DNA from: Chara braunii
Taxonomy: Eukaryota; Streptophyta; Charophyceae; Charales; Characeae
Direction of reading: 5' to 3'
Assembly: GCA_003427395.1 (NCBI GenBank)
Contig: BFEA01000469.1
Location: forward strand, 53,984 to 76,565
DNA: 22,582 nt
Positions 9,387 to 19,809 of this stretch are shown one piece after another; position 1 is the stretch's first letter; the number at the start of each line of letters is the position of its first letter. A program made the position numbers and the translations under genes. A model generated the notes under the pieces. That model was not told the DNA's origin. It ran no database searches and saw only the letters and a program-made list of their open reading frames with translations.

Positions 9387-9665
9387 CACTCGCAGTTCAC
9401 AACCAAAGGCCAAGTGAGAGTCCCATATACATGACACGTTTCCCTGTCGTGAGTCTCCTTTACTGGCAGTTGTGAACCTTGGGTTGGGTAACATCGTTGT
9501 ATACATGACAATATAACCTCTACCCTCTGACGCGGACTAAACCACTTGCAGTCCATAACCAAGGGTCAAGTAAGGGTCCCGTATATATGACAGGCTCCCC
9601 TGCCGCAAGTCCCTTGCTGACAGTTATGAGCCCAGGGCAGAGTGCTTGTTGTATACATGTCAGGA
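9387..9665. repeat. 156-bp tandem duplication
   Basis: Two related units begin CACTCGCAGTTCACAACC (9387) and CACTTGCAGTCCATAACC (9543). Each continues through CAAGT-AG-GTCCC-TATA-ATGACA, a CAGTT-TGA block and GTATACATG. Inside each unit the left CAGTTCACAACC and right CAGTTGTGAACC are near-inverted, so each can fold on itself. There is no coding potential. Confidence 0.8.
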
Positions 9666-10626
9666 AGGCAAATTTCTCAACCAAAAATATTTCAGCTATC
9701 CTTCCCACTGGAGGATAAGCATTCCCCATAATCTTTAGAATATCTCTCACTCGGAGATGGGTCCTATTAAGACCATCAACCGTTTAGGTCGCCCTCAGGC
9801 ATAACCTCTCTCTCAATATGATTCTCTGAATTCTTTAAATCTCATAGAAATCATTCACTGATAATTGCACTTTCCTCATTTCATTGAACCTTCTCTGGTT
9901 CAAGCACTCTTCACTGGCCTTTTTTTGTCACTCTTTCGTTACACATAGTTAAGATTTTCCTTCTCATAGGTCAAAATAGAACAAATACGGAAAAACCCAC
10001 AGATCCACCATGGTGAGAATGCCAATGACAACCAGACATGCACGATTTTACAACCCAGTGAATCAAAACCCATATCAAGATGGTTTTTAGATAAAAAAAC
10101 AAATTATTTCGAGTCTCAAATCTTCACAAGCCTTAAATCATCACAATTTCAGGTCCCAATCAGAAACAAAAGACCTTGTCTGTCATACTTTATTAATCAT
10201 AAAAGGTTGATATACACAAAAATCATCCCAAGCGTTCCCGCAGAAACGGAAGGACGTCGAAGTACGGACAATCGAGCCTTACAAGACCTCCACTTACATC
10301 TAACAAAGTTGAAGCCAGCTTAGAGAGCGGATAGTCATATCCAGGGTGTACGCTCAATCCCCGAAAGTAATGTTACTCGAACTCAAAAGTATATATGAGA
10401 TAAAACCTACGTCTCATAAAACTTTGAGGGCTCAGCTTAAAAGCAAAATAGACGGATAATCACCTATTAGTCTAGTAACCGAGTCTATCACATCGTTATA
10501 GCCTTCCGAGTGTTAATTTATAAGTCGTTCAAGACTGTTGACACCATTCTATCTCTCTCTCTTACTATAAACGAGACAAGTAGTGAAATGATAGTCATTG
10601 GGAGAAATCAAACCCTCGTTTAAGGT
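9666..10626. other. AT-rich stretch downstream of gag remnant
   Basis: No intact gene. On the minus strand near 9850-9900 one frame reads FNEMRKVQLSVNDFYE before a stop, which faintly recalls the end of a retrotransposon gag domain. I do not consider it strong enough to call. No polymerase motifs are seen. Confidence 0.35.
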
Positions 10627-11787
10627 TCACCCTTCAACTTCTTTGTTTGCCATCTTACAACTGCGAGGGGTGTGACCAGCCTTTCCACAACAAGCACATA
10701 CTATCTTTGTCTACCGGTCTCGCATTCTCTTCATTTTACGATTTGTCCTACTTTCAGACGACAAAACCTCTTCTTAGGCACATCTTTCCTGGGGGCAGGA
10801 CATAGCCATAGGTGGGGCCATATTTACTTGCTTATGTCCTCTTTGCCCCTCTTTTCTTTCTTTATTTGGGACTTCAATTGTCCTCTCACAGGTATGAAGC
10901 ATAGTGTTTCTGACTTCAACTCCCCCTGCTTTACCAATGCGGGCCCTCGCCCTGTTCGCTTCACCCCACTTATGATTTCACTCAGACTTCTTAACCTTCT
11001 TCTGGGGTTGGCCTTCCATATTCTCTTTAGCACTTGCTACAACTTCCTTTGCGCCTTCATCAAGCCTGCTCTTACCACAGTTTTGCAACTCCTTCCTTTT
11101 CCTCGCTTCCCGCAGAGTATGGCAGAGGTACAGGTCAAAATCCCCCTGCTCAAAATTCTTTCGGATCTTATCCCATATTAATCTCCCCTCTATCCCACGA
11201 ATCAAGTCTCGTTGTTCGGCGTCTGTGAAGTTCATGGGGAAGACAAAACACTTGTCATGTTCAAACAATGCCCAGACCTTGCGTGATGCGCGCTCATACT
11301 CCGTCAGGAAGTGCCCTACAGACATATAACTATATCGATCTATCTTCTCAAGATCGTCTTTGGTCAGTTGTTCCTCACCTAGTCGGTACTTATTCCACAT
11401 GTCATCATAAAACTTCCTCCATGATGATCGTGCTCTTCTAACCAACCCACTGACTTCTTCCTTCAAGCCTATATGAATATACTTTATGACCTCCTTTAAC
11501 ATTTGTTCCTCATTCCATTCGCAGTGAGACGCTATCTGTTCAAACTTATCAAGGAAGTCAGAAATATGATAGCCCTTGAAGAAGTCGATCTCAACCTTGG
11601 GAAGATTGTCTCGCTCCCAATCACGCACACCCAGCATGTAGGCAAGTTCCTCGACCCCAATCTTCCCTTGAGACCTTTCAATCTCGAGCTTTCTCGACCC
11701 CATCACCTGTTGAACAAACAACGAGCGGCGATAGGGTCGAGGCTCGAAGGACGTCACGTAACTAAATCTAGTGCAGAATATATCCCA
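10627..11787 (-). pseudogene. LTR-retrotransposon gag pseudogene with CCHC zinc knuckle
   Basis: Gag is the structural protein that packages element RNA into virus-like particles. One minus-strand frame is open from 11787 to a TGA at 10978-10980. Its first possible start in the displayed frame is a GTG at 11755-11757, and no ATG is favoured, so the true start is unknown. The first 259 residues show a Gag-like alpha-helical region with FFKGYHISDFLDKFEQ and SVGHFLTEYERASRKVW. The frame continues past the TGA, a TAA (10774-10776) and a TAG (10711-10713) to a perfect C-X2-C-X4-H-X4-C knuckle, CACCGKAGHTPRSC, at 10657-10698, ending at a TGA at 10627-10629. Conservation of frame across the stops shows recent decay by point mutation. 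It lies about 1.9 kb downstream of the PBS-like site, as expected for a minus-strand element. The tRNA-Asp-like PBS suggests a Ty3/gypsy element, but clade is unassigned. Confidence 0.8.
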
Positions 11788-13708
11788 CTAAAATTATCTT
11801 GTTCTCATCATGAAATCGCACACAAGCATCTATATGGAACAACAACGATATCGAAGAGAGACTTTAAACAAATATCTACTTAAAAATAAATCACAAGTAT
11901 TCACTGATAGAATATTAGAAATATAATCCAGACACTAACCAACCATCACTTCTACTTATCAAGGAAGGACATAAAATATATACGTCGCATAAGTGGATAC
12001 TCCAAACATGAGTCCAAATTATTGTACAACCCACAAAAAAAAAAAAAAAAAAAAACATATATTGATAATAATAATTATCGGCTTAATAAACACAAATTAT
12101 TTGCAAGGGTTGTAGCTTAAAAGCACAATATACTTTATAAACAATAATACGAGGTTAACTCAACTGTCAGTCATGCAACAAGATAACTCTCGAGAACGTA
12201 TTTCATATTCTATAATGCAAAAATAAGACTAGCAATGAGTAAATAACATGATACAATTGTTACCCCTTCAACTCTTTAAGCGAAGCATGTAATACAGAGG
12301 GGCGGTGTAATCCTTATGAGATAACATCTTGACTCCTGAGCCCCGCTCTAAAGATCAAGCATCACCGCAACCCTCTCTGATTTCAGCGATTGCACATCAC
12401 CGGACCTAATCATAGTCAGATAGACAACCCCATTCATACCTATTAAGGCAGCGAATAACGAATTGACGCCCTAACAAATATGGTGACCCTGCTTAATGTG
12501 ATACGATCCTAGGTCGCTACTCGAGAACCGCTCTCACTAATCAGTAGTTGTTCCACTTGGTCATCACAATTTCGGCAAGGTAACTAGCCTCTTCCTCCTC
12601 TCTCAACAGATAATGTAGTTACTCTCCTATCATAGGAAAAGTAACAACACCCCACTAATGGACCAGGACCATAATTCCGGCGTGGATCTCACTGTCATTC
12701 TTGAGACTGATAACAACTTCCTTAAGTCTTAGCGAGGGAGTAACAATTCAAGAATGTCCTTCCACCGAGGACAACTATACACGCCGACTTACTTTCTTAA
12801 GGGAGAACCACCTTTCCCAGGAATGAGTCACCCCATTCACCTCTGGTCTCATGCCAGATATGGGTTTCATGCAAAGTCTATGTCCTCTTGGAAGACAATC
12901 CATACATACGTCGTCAATCATACATTAAACAAAATACAGAAAATGCATATATGGCATCAATCAGATAACAATTGTCATAAAATAACTATATACTTCTCAA
13001 ACTTTTATCGGTAGTTACCTCTATATAAATCCCCTAGGTAACTCAACTTATCGCCAACTGATACCACCGGAGGGTCAAGGCACAATATTCATTGCATTAC
13101 CCATTGCGCCACGACTTGGTCTGGGCTCAAGGAAAGATCGTTGTCATCATACCCCTTATTTCGCACTTATCCGTTACTCCCTCACTCATGTCGCTCACGT
13201 ACTAGAAACCTCCTCTAAAGCGAAACTTTACTGACCAGGGGAAGACGCCTCAACTTAACGTCTTTACATCCCAAAGCAAACTTAACACATAACTCACGTA
13301 ATGAGTCACTAGCCTCATAACTTTGGCAGTTATCAACTGGGCTTGCTTTGGTAATAGACATACCCAACAATGCGGGTGTTGCCTCAACTCAACCAAGGTC
13401 GCATCAGACACGCCACATATCACCCAATTATCAAAAGATACTTAAGATGACAAGGTGCTCGTTGATACCACTATTATATGCATCAGAATACTTAAGTGTA
13501 AAGCCAAACACTTCCTTCTCAAGTAAGCCGCACATACACTGATAATCAGTGCTTCACGCTTAGGTCACAATTTTTAAGATACCCTCAACGATAGTCAAGG
13601 CATCAAGTAATCGACCATGTGTGTCAAAAGAAAACTTCTCATTTTGCCTAGTTCTCACTTTCTCATACCCGGATGTCGTTTCGTCAGGGACAACGGCAAA
13701 CAACCGTT
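11788..13708 (-). other. Long AT-rich leader between PBS and gag
   Basis: No gene is supported on either strand. A run of 21 A residues lies at 12035-12055. Relative to the minus-strand element this is the untranslated leader between the primer-binding site and gag. At about 1.9 kb it is long, and some large plant Ty3/gypsy elements have long leaders or an extra ORF here, but no such ORF survives. Confidence 0.45.
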
Positions 13709-13727
13709 ATCCTCAACAATGATGCCA
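13709..13727 (-). other. Primer-binding-site-like sequence (tRNA-Asp type)
   Basis: On the minus strand, two bases after the CA end of the right LTR, the sequence is TGGCATCATTGTTGAGGAT. The complement of a plant tRNA-Asp 3' end is TGGCGCCGTTGCCGGGGAT, from memory. Thirteen of 19 bases agree, and all six differences are C-to-T or G-to-A transitions, the pattern left by deamination of methylated cytosine. Position, spacing and the leading TGG all fit a PBS. Confidence 0.6.
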
Positions 13728-14841
13728 CATGTCGAGCGCATCGGTCCGGCACCGCACAAAGCAGCGCGGGACTCTCCCGGCCACGTCACGCAAGAGTTGG
13801 TTCTTAATCCTCGTTGCGATATATACATGGAGCTTTCGCAAGCCGCTCCGGCCGAGTGCACCAGCCATACCTCTCGCGAGCCCCTACGACAGGATAGGGC
13901 GTACGCGAGGCACGACTTACCTCCACCTTACGTGAGTTGTCACCTCCATTCGGTGGACGTATCCCCACCGAGCTACAAGTCCACAGTACGAAAGCTAATG
14001 AACTACAATCGCAAAGGTGGACCAGCCGAGTGCGTTTCTCGTTCGCTGTAGCATAGGGGGTACGCGCGGTAATGCGCGTCTATCGGACCCTCACACGAAC
14101 CGGCATCTTGGGGGGTTGAGGTTCCAAGTGTGACTCGTCGCCATCTACTAGGACGCATCCCACACGCCACGCGCACACCACTATAGAGAACATTAAAACA
14201 AATCACACACACATACACACGTACATATACAAAACAAAAGGGGACAAACAACGAGACAACACTCCTAGTCCCTTAGTATCCAACCCATAACTCTCCGATC
14301 CGAAAATCGGATAGGCGTCGCGCACGAGACTTAGTATAAAATCGGGCGGACGCAGGGCTAACTCATATCGACTCGCAATGCAAGCATACGTAAGCAGTCA
14401 CAATGATGGTGTACTACGTAGAACCCATACTCATGCGGTCCTCGTTAATCTCGTGGGTCGTATTCGACACTCAAGTGTTGGCTGACACGCATCTTAAGGG
14501 AATGATCTCTCGACGTTGGATAATCGCCAAGTGCGGTTGAAATCCACACCCTCTTCTGCACCCTGCGGAGAGTGGGTGGTACACTGGTTCATACCTGTGG
14601 TGGCACTCGTCTCTTATGGCCCTGGAGACCAGCTCCATCATCCAGGGTCTGGAAATAAGTCAAGGGGTTTGACTTTGACGGCTGCCACGGACTCTAACGT
14701 CCAACTAAAAAAATTAACAAGCAAAATCAATCAATAAACAAATAAACATCCCAACACTCATATATCGAATCAGGACTCAAGATAAAATAAAAGAAGGGGG
14801 AAACATAAACCCATCAGGTATACAGATCGTGCAATATTGTT

Positions 14842-15362
14842 CAACCAAAAAAAAATTCAAGAATTAAATAATCATTCTATAGTAAAATTACATTCTAAAT
14901 TTTAAATTTTATTCCATCTAAAAAAATATCATTCCAATTTTTAAATTTTTCGTCCAACTTGAAAAATATCTTTCTAAGAACGAGGTATCCCTTCTTATTT
15001 AATATGCATGTTAGAGATGGAATGAAAGTCTGGATAAGTTCATGAAATATTTAAATTGGACTGTCATTCTAAGTAAGGATTTTCAATCATAAATAAGTGA
15101 ATCCAATCTAAATTAGAAGATATTTGTTGTAATAGAATGAAAGTTTAATTAAAACAATTCATAAACTCGTTCATAATTTCATTTCATCTTGAACAAATAG
15201 ATGTAGTTGGAAGGGAAAACTCATGTTTAGATAATAATTTATTAAATAAAATTGTAAATTTTAGAATTTGACAAAAACTGCAATGATAATTTATAAATAT
15301 GAAGGTTTTTTTTTTATGGAATATTTTTTCAACTTTCATTTCTCGTCGAAATTTTTATGTTG
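14842..15362. mobile_element. Foldback MITE-like element, copy A (521 bp)
   Basis: An AT-rich non-coding element begins CAACCAAAAA and ends TTTTTATGTTG, giving imperfect terminal inverted repeats. It interrupts the right LTR, because the left LTR runs without it through the matching place near 5890. Most of its length is an imperfect palindrome: the AGATGGAATGAAAGTCTGGA arm near 15015-15050 is inverted near 15160-15195, and both are centred on the element midpoint. A poly-T run lies near its right end. No transposase is present. Target-site duplication is unclear. Confidence 0.7.
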
Positions 15363-15700
15363 TTGTCTTTCTCACTGTCTCCAAGGTACGACTCATATAC
15401 CAAGCTCCAAAATACTAACCTGCATAAAACACAGACACACACAATAGCCACATTGCCATACACCAATGTGGTTAACTTTACTGTTCCCTGTAACTCACAC
15501 CACGCCTCACACACTCAAGCCCAGTCATAGTTCAACTTTTCATAAATCTCATAAGTTTTTTATAATGGTCATTCAAAAGAAGTATGGTTAAGAACCTTAA
15601 AGAACATATTAAATCTCAGGGCTAAGGCAATCAGGTTGAGGTACAGGTGTAAGCAAAGTTATGTCGTGAGCCGACAAGTCGGCGATCAACCAACCAACTT
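15363..15700. other. Middle of right LTR, no gene
   Basis: This stretch is the minus-strand continuation of the LTR between the foldback insertion and the PBS-like motif. It aligns, with many changes, to about 5580-5890 of the left copy (shared TTATCACTGATAACA and CTCAACCT blocks). The short open frame on the minus strand at 15329-15514 is not supported as a gene. Confidence 0.5.
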
Positions 15701-15989
15701 GTTATCAGTGATAACATAAGATGATCCTCGTAGGATCAAGCTGAAACTAATCAAAATCCTGGATCGAATGTCCAAATGGGACATGTGTCATACGACAGAT
15801 CAATGTCTAAGCTAAACCGTCAATGTATGGAGATCCAATCCTCATGACACGCTCTCACGCAAGACTCTCCTAACAACCAAGCCTAGGTCTATTTCTAAGC
15901 CAGCGTTCAAAGAAAGGTAGATCTATGACAGAATCTCCCCAATACAGAGTGGATCGCCAGAGTCACCACCTGTCAAAATATAATCTACC

Positions 15990-16400
15990 AAGAAAATTTC
16001 GGCAGCGTTTCCCATAGAAAAAGTGTCTTTCCAGAATTTATATCAGCCTGAATATGGAAACAGAAATAATATTCAACTTTCCAAAGTCAAATTTTGTCCA
16101 ACTCCTTGAATTTACAGAAATTTCAGCAGCGCTTCCCGTAGAGAAAGTAGCTTATTAAAATTTATACCAAACCAAGTTCAGAATTTAAAGATGTCTTTGA
16201 TTTTCCAAGGTCCAATTGTATCTAACTTCCTAAATAGGCAAAAATTTGGGCAGCACTATCTTTAGAAAAGGAGACTCTCCAAATTTTCACTAAGTCATAT
16301 ATAAAAGTCAGACAAACGGAACTCGGAAAAGACAAAATCTGACTAACTCTTTGGTTTTGTAGAAATTTCGGCAGCGCTTCCTATAGAGAAAGTAGCTAAC
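15990..16400 (-). repeat. Four subrepeats of about 125 bp in right LTR
   Basis: On the plus strand the units carry AAATTTCGGCAGCG-TTCCC-TAGA and are centred near 16005, 16130, 16255 and 16380. They match the three-unit block of the left LTR, so unit number differs between the two copies. Confidence 0.8.
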
Positions 16401-16699
16401 CAAGATTTATACAAGACCAAGTATAATAAATGATCCTAGAAAATACTGAAATTGACCTGAGTAAAATAAACTTAGCTCGAAAAATGCAGGAATTGAAACT
16501 AACTCCTATAGCTCTAGCACGTGGTGAGCAACTAAAACAATTATCTATCAACTGAAACTCAGACTAAGTAGTGATCTCACTCAGCCACATGCATGTCAAA
16601 CCACAAAGGTAAGTACTCCCACCATCCCGAAATCAACCTGGACAAACAATAGTTCGTAATCTTTCAATGATTTATCCCTTTATACCCAACTTACATAGG

Positions 16700-17510
16700 G
16701 CATAAAATCAGGTCACCCAAACTTATGGGACATGCCTGACCCAGCCATTAAGTATACACAGAACAAAGGGCACAACAACTTTTTTCTTCTTTGGGCATAT
16801 GACTAGGCCACCCAAATCGCCCGAAACTGTTTAAGTATCCCAACTTTATATAATTGTTTGCACTTAGTCTTTTGAGGTAGCATATAACTGAACAGATCAA
16901 CTTAGTTCAAGGTCCAACCTGCCCCTTCTTACCATCAGTTTACTCTTAGTTCATACTCTTTTCAATTCGTGATAGGGCTATACTCAGGCCACCCATACTT
17001 ATGGGACCCTGCCTGACTAACCTGTTCATAGATAAAAATAGTAATAGAATATAGTCAAATTATAACCTTTGGGTTCCAGCATGTGCGAGGCATTGGGTCA
17101 GACCACCTGAACTTACAGAACAGTCTAACTCTCTGCCTGATTCGTTCCTCTCTGATTCAACTTGTGTGAGGCATTGGGCTAGATCACCTAAACTTATAGA
17201 ATGGTCTGCCCTTTGTCAAATTTACACGCTAAGAATAAAAGCAGGAAGAGGCTGAGGCACCTAAACTTATAGAATGACTCAGACATCCTCGTTCAGAACC
17301 AAACAAACAAAGAAAATCCCAAAATAAACAAGGCAACCAAGACACCTGAACTTATAGAATGCACTTGCCTCCTGAAAAAGTCGAGGACAATTAGCCTCGC
17401 AAGTCAGAGCAACCGGACCACCTAAACTTATAGAATGGTTTGATTCTCAAAGCAATTCTGAAATAAAACATAGTGTCGGGTCTCTCCAAACTTATGGGGA
17501 CTTCCCAGCC
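16700..17510 (-). repeat. Eight-to-nine-copy short motif array within right LTR
   Basis: Motifs close to CCACCTAAACTTATAGAATG (plus strand) occur near 16708, 16808, 16993, 17102, 17185, 17252, 17342, 17420 and 17484. Read on the minus strand the form is TCTATAAGTTTAGGTGG or TCCCATAAGTTTGGGTGG, while the left LTR array carries TCCATAAGATTGGATGG. The two arrays are homologous but internally homogenised to different variants. Confidence 0.85.
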
Positions 17511-18121
17511 TTAAATGACTCAGTCAACCCTCAGACAAAACTGCCTTCCTCCCAACCTTCCCCTAGATGCAATCCCTTTTTACAATTTGTTTTCATGCAA
17601 TCAACGAAAACAGGAACTGAGATTGCGCATGCATTCCTTTACTTAGTCTGATTCGTGTCTTGAAAATCAAACTGAAAGTCAGAATAGGGAAACAGGCAAC
17701 ATACTCAGTCAAACATAGTAAAGAATACCAGTAGGGGCTATACTGGGTTTATAGAAGGAAAACAATGGTTACATTTCAGTTCCCTGCCTCCAAAACTCCC
17801 CCTGAGTTCTGGCAGAGCTCCCGCAATTGGTGGGCAGACTCCCCACAGAGTCTTGCTGCGGTCCTACAAGTTGCAATCCCGCCTGCCGCCTTCCTCTCAG
17901 AACAGGATTAGACTGAGATTAAGAAGGACAGAAAGAGCGGTTTCAGACTCTCGAGATACCAGAGGGGGACAACTCAACTCGCAGGAGAGGGCCTTGATAT
18001 CTTCAGTCGCCTGAGGGCCCCTCAATGGTAGCCAAAACGCGCAGCAGCCCGACCAGACTGAGGTCAAATCATCAGTTGCTGGCTTTCTGACGACCCTCTA
18101 ACTCGCGGTAATAACCCCCTT

Positions 18122-18551
18122 CAACAGAAAAATTTTCCATAGTTAAATAATAATTCTATATTAAAATTACATTATCCCTTCTTATTTGAACTGCATGCTA
18201 GAGATGAAATGAAAGTCTGGACGAATTCATGAAATATTTTAATTGGATTGTCATTCTAAGTGAAGATTTTCAGTCATAAAGAGGTTAATCTAATTTAAAT
18301 TAGAACATATTTGTTGTAGTAGAATGAAAGTTTGATTAAAACATTTCATAAACTCGTCCAGACTTTCATTCCATCTTGAACAAATAGATATAGTTGGAAG
18401 GGAAAACTCATATTTCGACAGGAACTCATCAAATAAAACTGAAAATTTTAGAATTGGACGAACATTGGAATGATAATTTATAAATATGAAGGATTTTTTT
18501 TTCTTTTTAATGTTTTTTCAACTTTCATTTCTCGTGGGAATTTTTCTGTTG
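18122..18551. mobile_element. Foldback MITE-like element, copy B (430 bp)
   Basis: This is a direct-orientation relative of copy A, with terminal inverted repeats CAACAGAAAAATT and AATTTTTCTGTTG. It lacks about 90 bp present in the left half of copy A. Internal inverted arms near 18198-18232 and 18340-18378 share ATGAAAGTCTGGACGA. It abuts the outer end of the right LTR. No transposase and no clear target-site duplication (flanking TT on both sides at most). Confidence 0.75.
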
Positions 18552-19140
18552 TTCACAAGCCTGATTGTGCCTCCTAGTTCCACTGCCTCGATCTCCAATG
18601 GCACCGTCACTTGACACTAGCGCACATCTCCCTCACATTATATCAAAATACTGGTGATGTGTAGTCAACCCCTAGCAAAACAAAGCCTACTTAGGCAACT
18701 ATAGTTAAACTGTCACCTGTTGACTCCCTGGCGACTCTCCAATTTGTAGCACTGATCCCCTTTTTATGGCTCAGTCCCCGCTCGCCGCGACGACTTCTTC
18801 CAATGACTTGGCCGCTCAGTCGTGCTCGTGACCCTGAGCGCGTTGACTATAGGCGAACTTGCAACCTCATGATATGCCCCTGGTCATCTCAACCGACCGA
18901 ATAAACACCACACTAGAAGTAGGTAAACCTGCATTCTTACCACTTGCTCTTAACCCCCCTCCCCGTTGTAGCTTTACTCGCCTCGATGGGCAGCGCGCCG
19001 GACAGCAGGCAGGCGTGTATTCTTCACGGCTTGCGTGTTATGCAGCGTTGGACTGATTCTTCAATTTGACGTCGGGGAGGCTCCCTACGAGGTAAGTCTT
19101 TGACCGTGCAGCTCGCCACGCACCCTCGATCGCAATGATG
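18552..19140. other. Geneless stretch right of the LTR block
   Basis: No gene is supported. Around 18715-18750 a GTCACCTGTTGACTCCCTGG block followed by CGACTCTCCAATTTGTAG resembles, in inverse, the sequence near 3339-3385 at the start of the left LTR (CAAATTGGAGGGTCGCCAGG). This suggests a further fragment of the LTR edge displaced by the foldback insertion. Confidence 0.4.
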
Positions 19141-19143
19141 GCA

Positions 19144-19161
19144 GCCTATTGGCCAATAGGC
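19144..19161. promoter_or_regulatory. Perfect 18-bp palindrome with CCAAT boxes on both strands
   Basis: GCCTATTGGCCAATAGGC is a perfect palindrome with CCAAT read on each strand. It lies about 235 bases upstream of a TATAAAT, so it may be an upstream promoter element of the CCAAT-box type. Function is inferred from position only. Confidence 0.4.
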
Positions 19162-19390
19162 AAGCCTGCAAGCTCTGTGGCCGCCTTCACGTTGCCCCGC
19201 TCAATGTGATGGGCAGCACTTCATTCAGCACGTGGGCCTGCAACTTTACCAAACAGGTGTTCAGCCCAGCTGCTTGTCCCCCTTGCTGCTTCGTAAGCTG
19301 AAATAGACGGTACCTCAGCCAGCGGCAAGCCCTCATGCCCTGTGGCTCGCTTCCCGCGGCTCCACTCGACGGAAGTGAGTAGTGCATCGG
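19161..19390. repeat. Diverged tandem pair, period about 165 bp
   Basis: CAAGCCTGCAAGCTCTGTGG followed by CCGCCTTC (19161) is echoed by CAAGCCCTCATGCCCTGTGG followed by CTCGCTTC (19326), with CCACTC/CCGCTC and GTG.GTAGTGCATC/ATGGGCAGCACTTC further along. Divergence is high. Confidence 0.4.
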
Positions 19391-19396
19391 CCCCCA

Positions 19397-19403
19397 TATA
19401 AAT
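19397..19403 (+). promoter_or_regulatory. TATA box candidate
   Basis: TATAAAT sits between the CCAAT palindrome and a pyrimidine-rich leader containing the long (CT)n tract, an arrangement typical of plant promoters. No convincing coding sequence follows, so it may be the promoter of a lost or non-coding gene. Confidence 0.4.
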
Positions 19404-19542
19404 CTTCCGATCCCTTGGCTTGCTCCCTGCTACTTCCCTCCGTGGGGGAGCAAAATCGAATGAATCTTCCGTAAGAAACCGGCCAAGTGCGTACCCCTTT
19501 TCCTTGCCTTTCGCTATGTCATTCCTCTCAACTCTCGTTTGA

Positions 19543-19545
<3 letters not shown>

Positions 19546-19633
<88 letters not shown>
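19546..19633. repeat. (CT)n microsatellite, about 44 units
   Basis: An uninterrupted run of about 88 bases of alternating C and T. Purity implies a young, unstable tract. Minus-strand frames through it give only Arg-Glu repeats and are not genes. Homopurine-homopyrimidine runs of this length can form triplex DNA. Confidence 0.97.
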
Positions 19634-19635
<2 letters not shown>

Positions 19636-19809
19636 GTAGGATGAGCTAAGTCGGAGTGAATCTTCTGCTAGAATGTGGATAAATTCACTACTCCTCTGAA
19701 GCTGCTCCCAAGCGCAGCTCTTAGTGGCTTTACTAGCAAAAACCGCCAGTCCTCCGTTGAAACTACCGTCGCCTTTCAACTCGCAATGTCCAGAAATATC
19801 CCATTCATC

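Larger units (their letters stand above)
13730..18122 (-). repeat. Giant LTR-like repeat, right copy (minus orientation), probable 5' LTR
   Basis: This is the inverted partner of 3318-7150. On the minus strand it runs from about 18122 to the CA at 13730-13731 and is followed at once by the PBS-like site, so it is best read as the 5' LTR of the gag-bearing element. Removing the foldback insertion at 14842-15362 leaves about 3.87 kb. It keeps both TATA-like blocks, the motif array (about 16700-17510), four subrepeats and the GC-rich end unit. Divergence from the left copy is substantial in the arrays and lower in blocks such as 17800-17900. Its outer edge coincides with a second foldback element, so the exact terminus and any target-site duplication there are obscured. 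Confidence 0.75.

Noticed and set aside
10672-11181. 169-residue plus-strand frame
   Set aside because: It is antisense to the gag pseudogene, whose zinc knuckle and Gag-like region give a much better explanation.
19528-19779. Minus-strand frame with long Arg-Glu repeat
   Set aside because: It is a translation of the (CT)n microsatellite.
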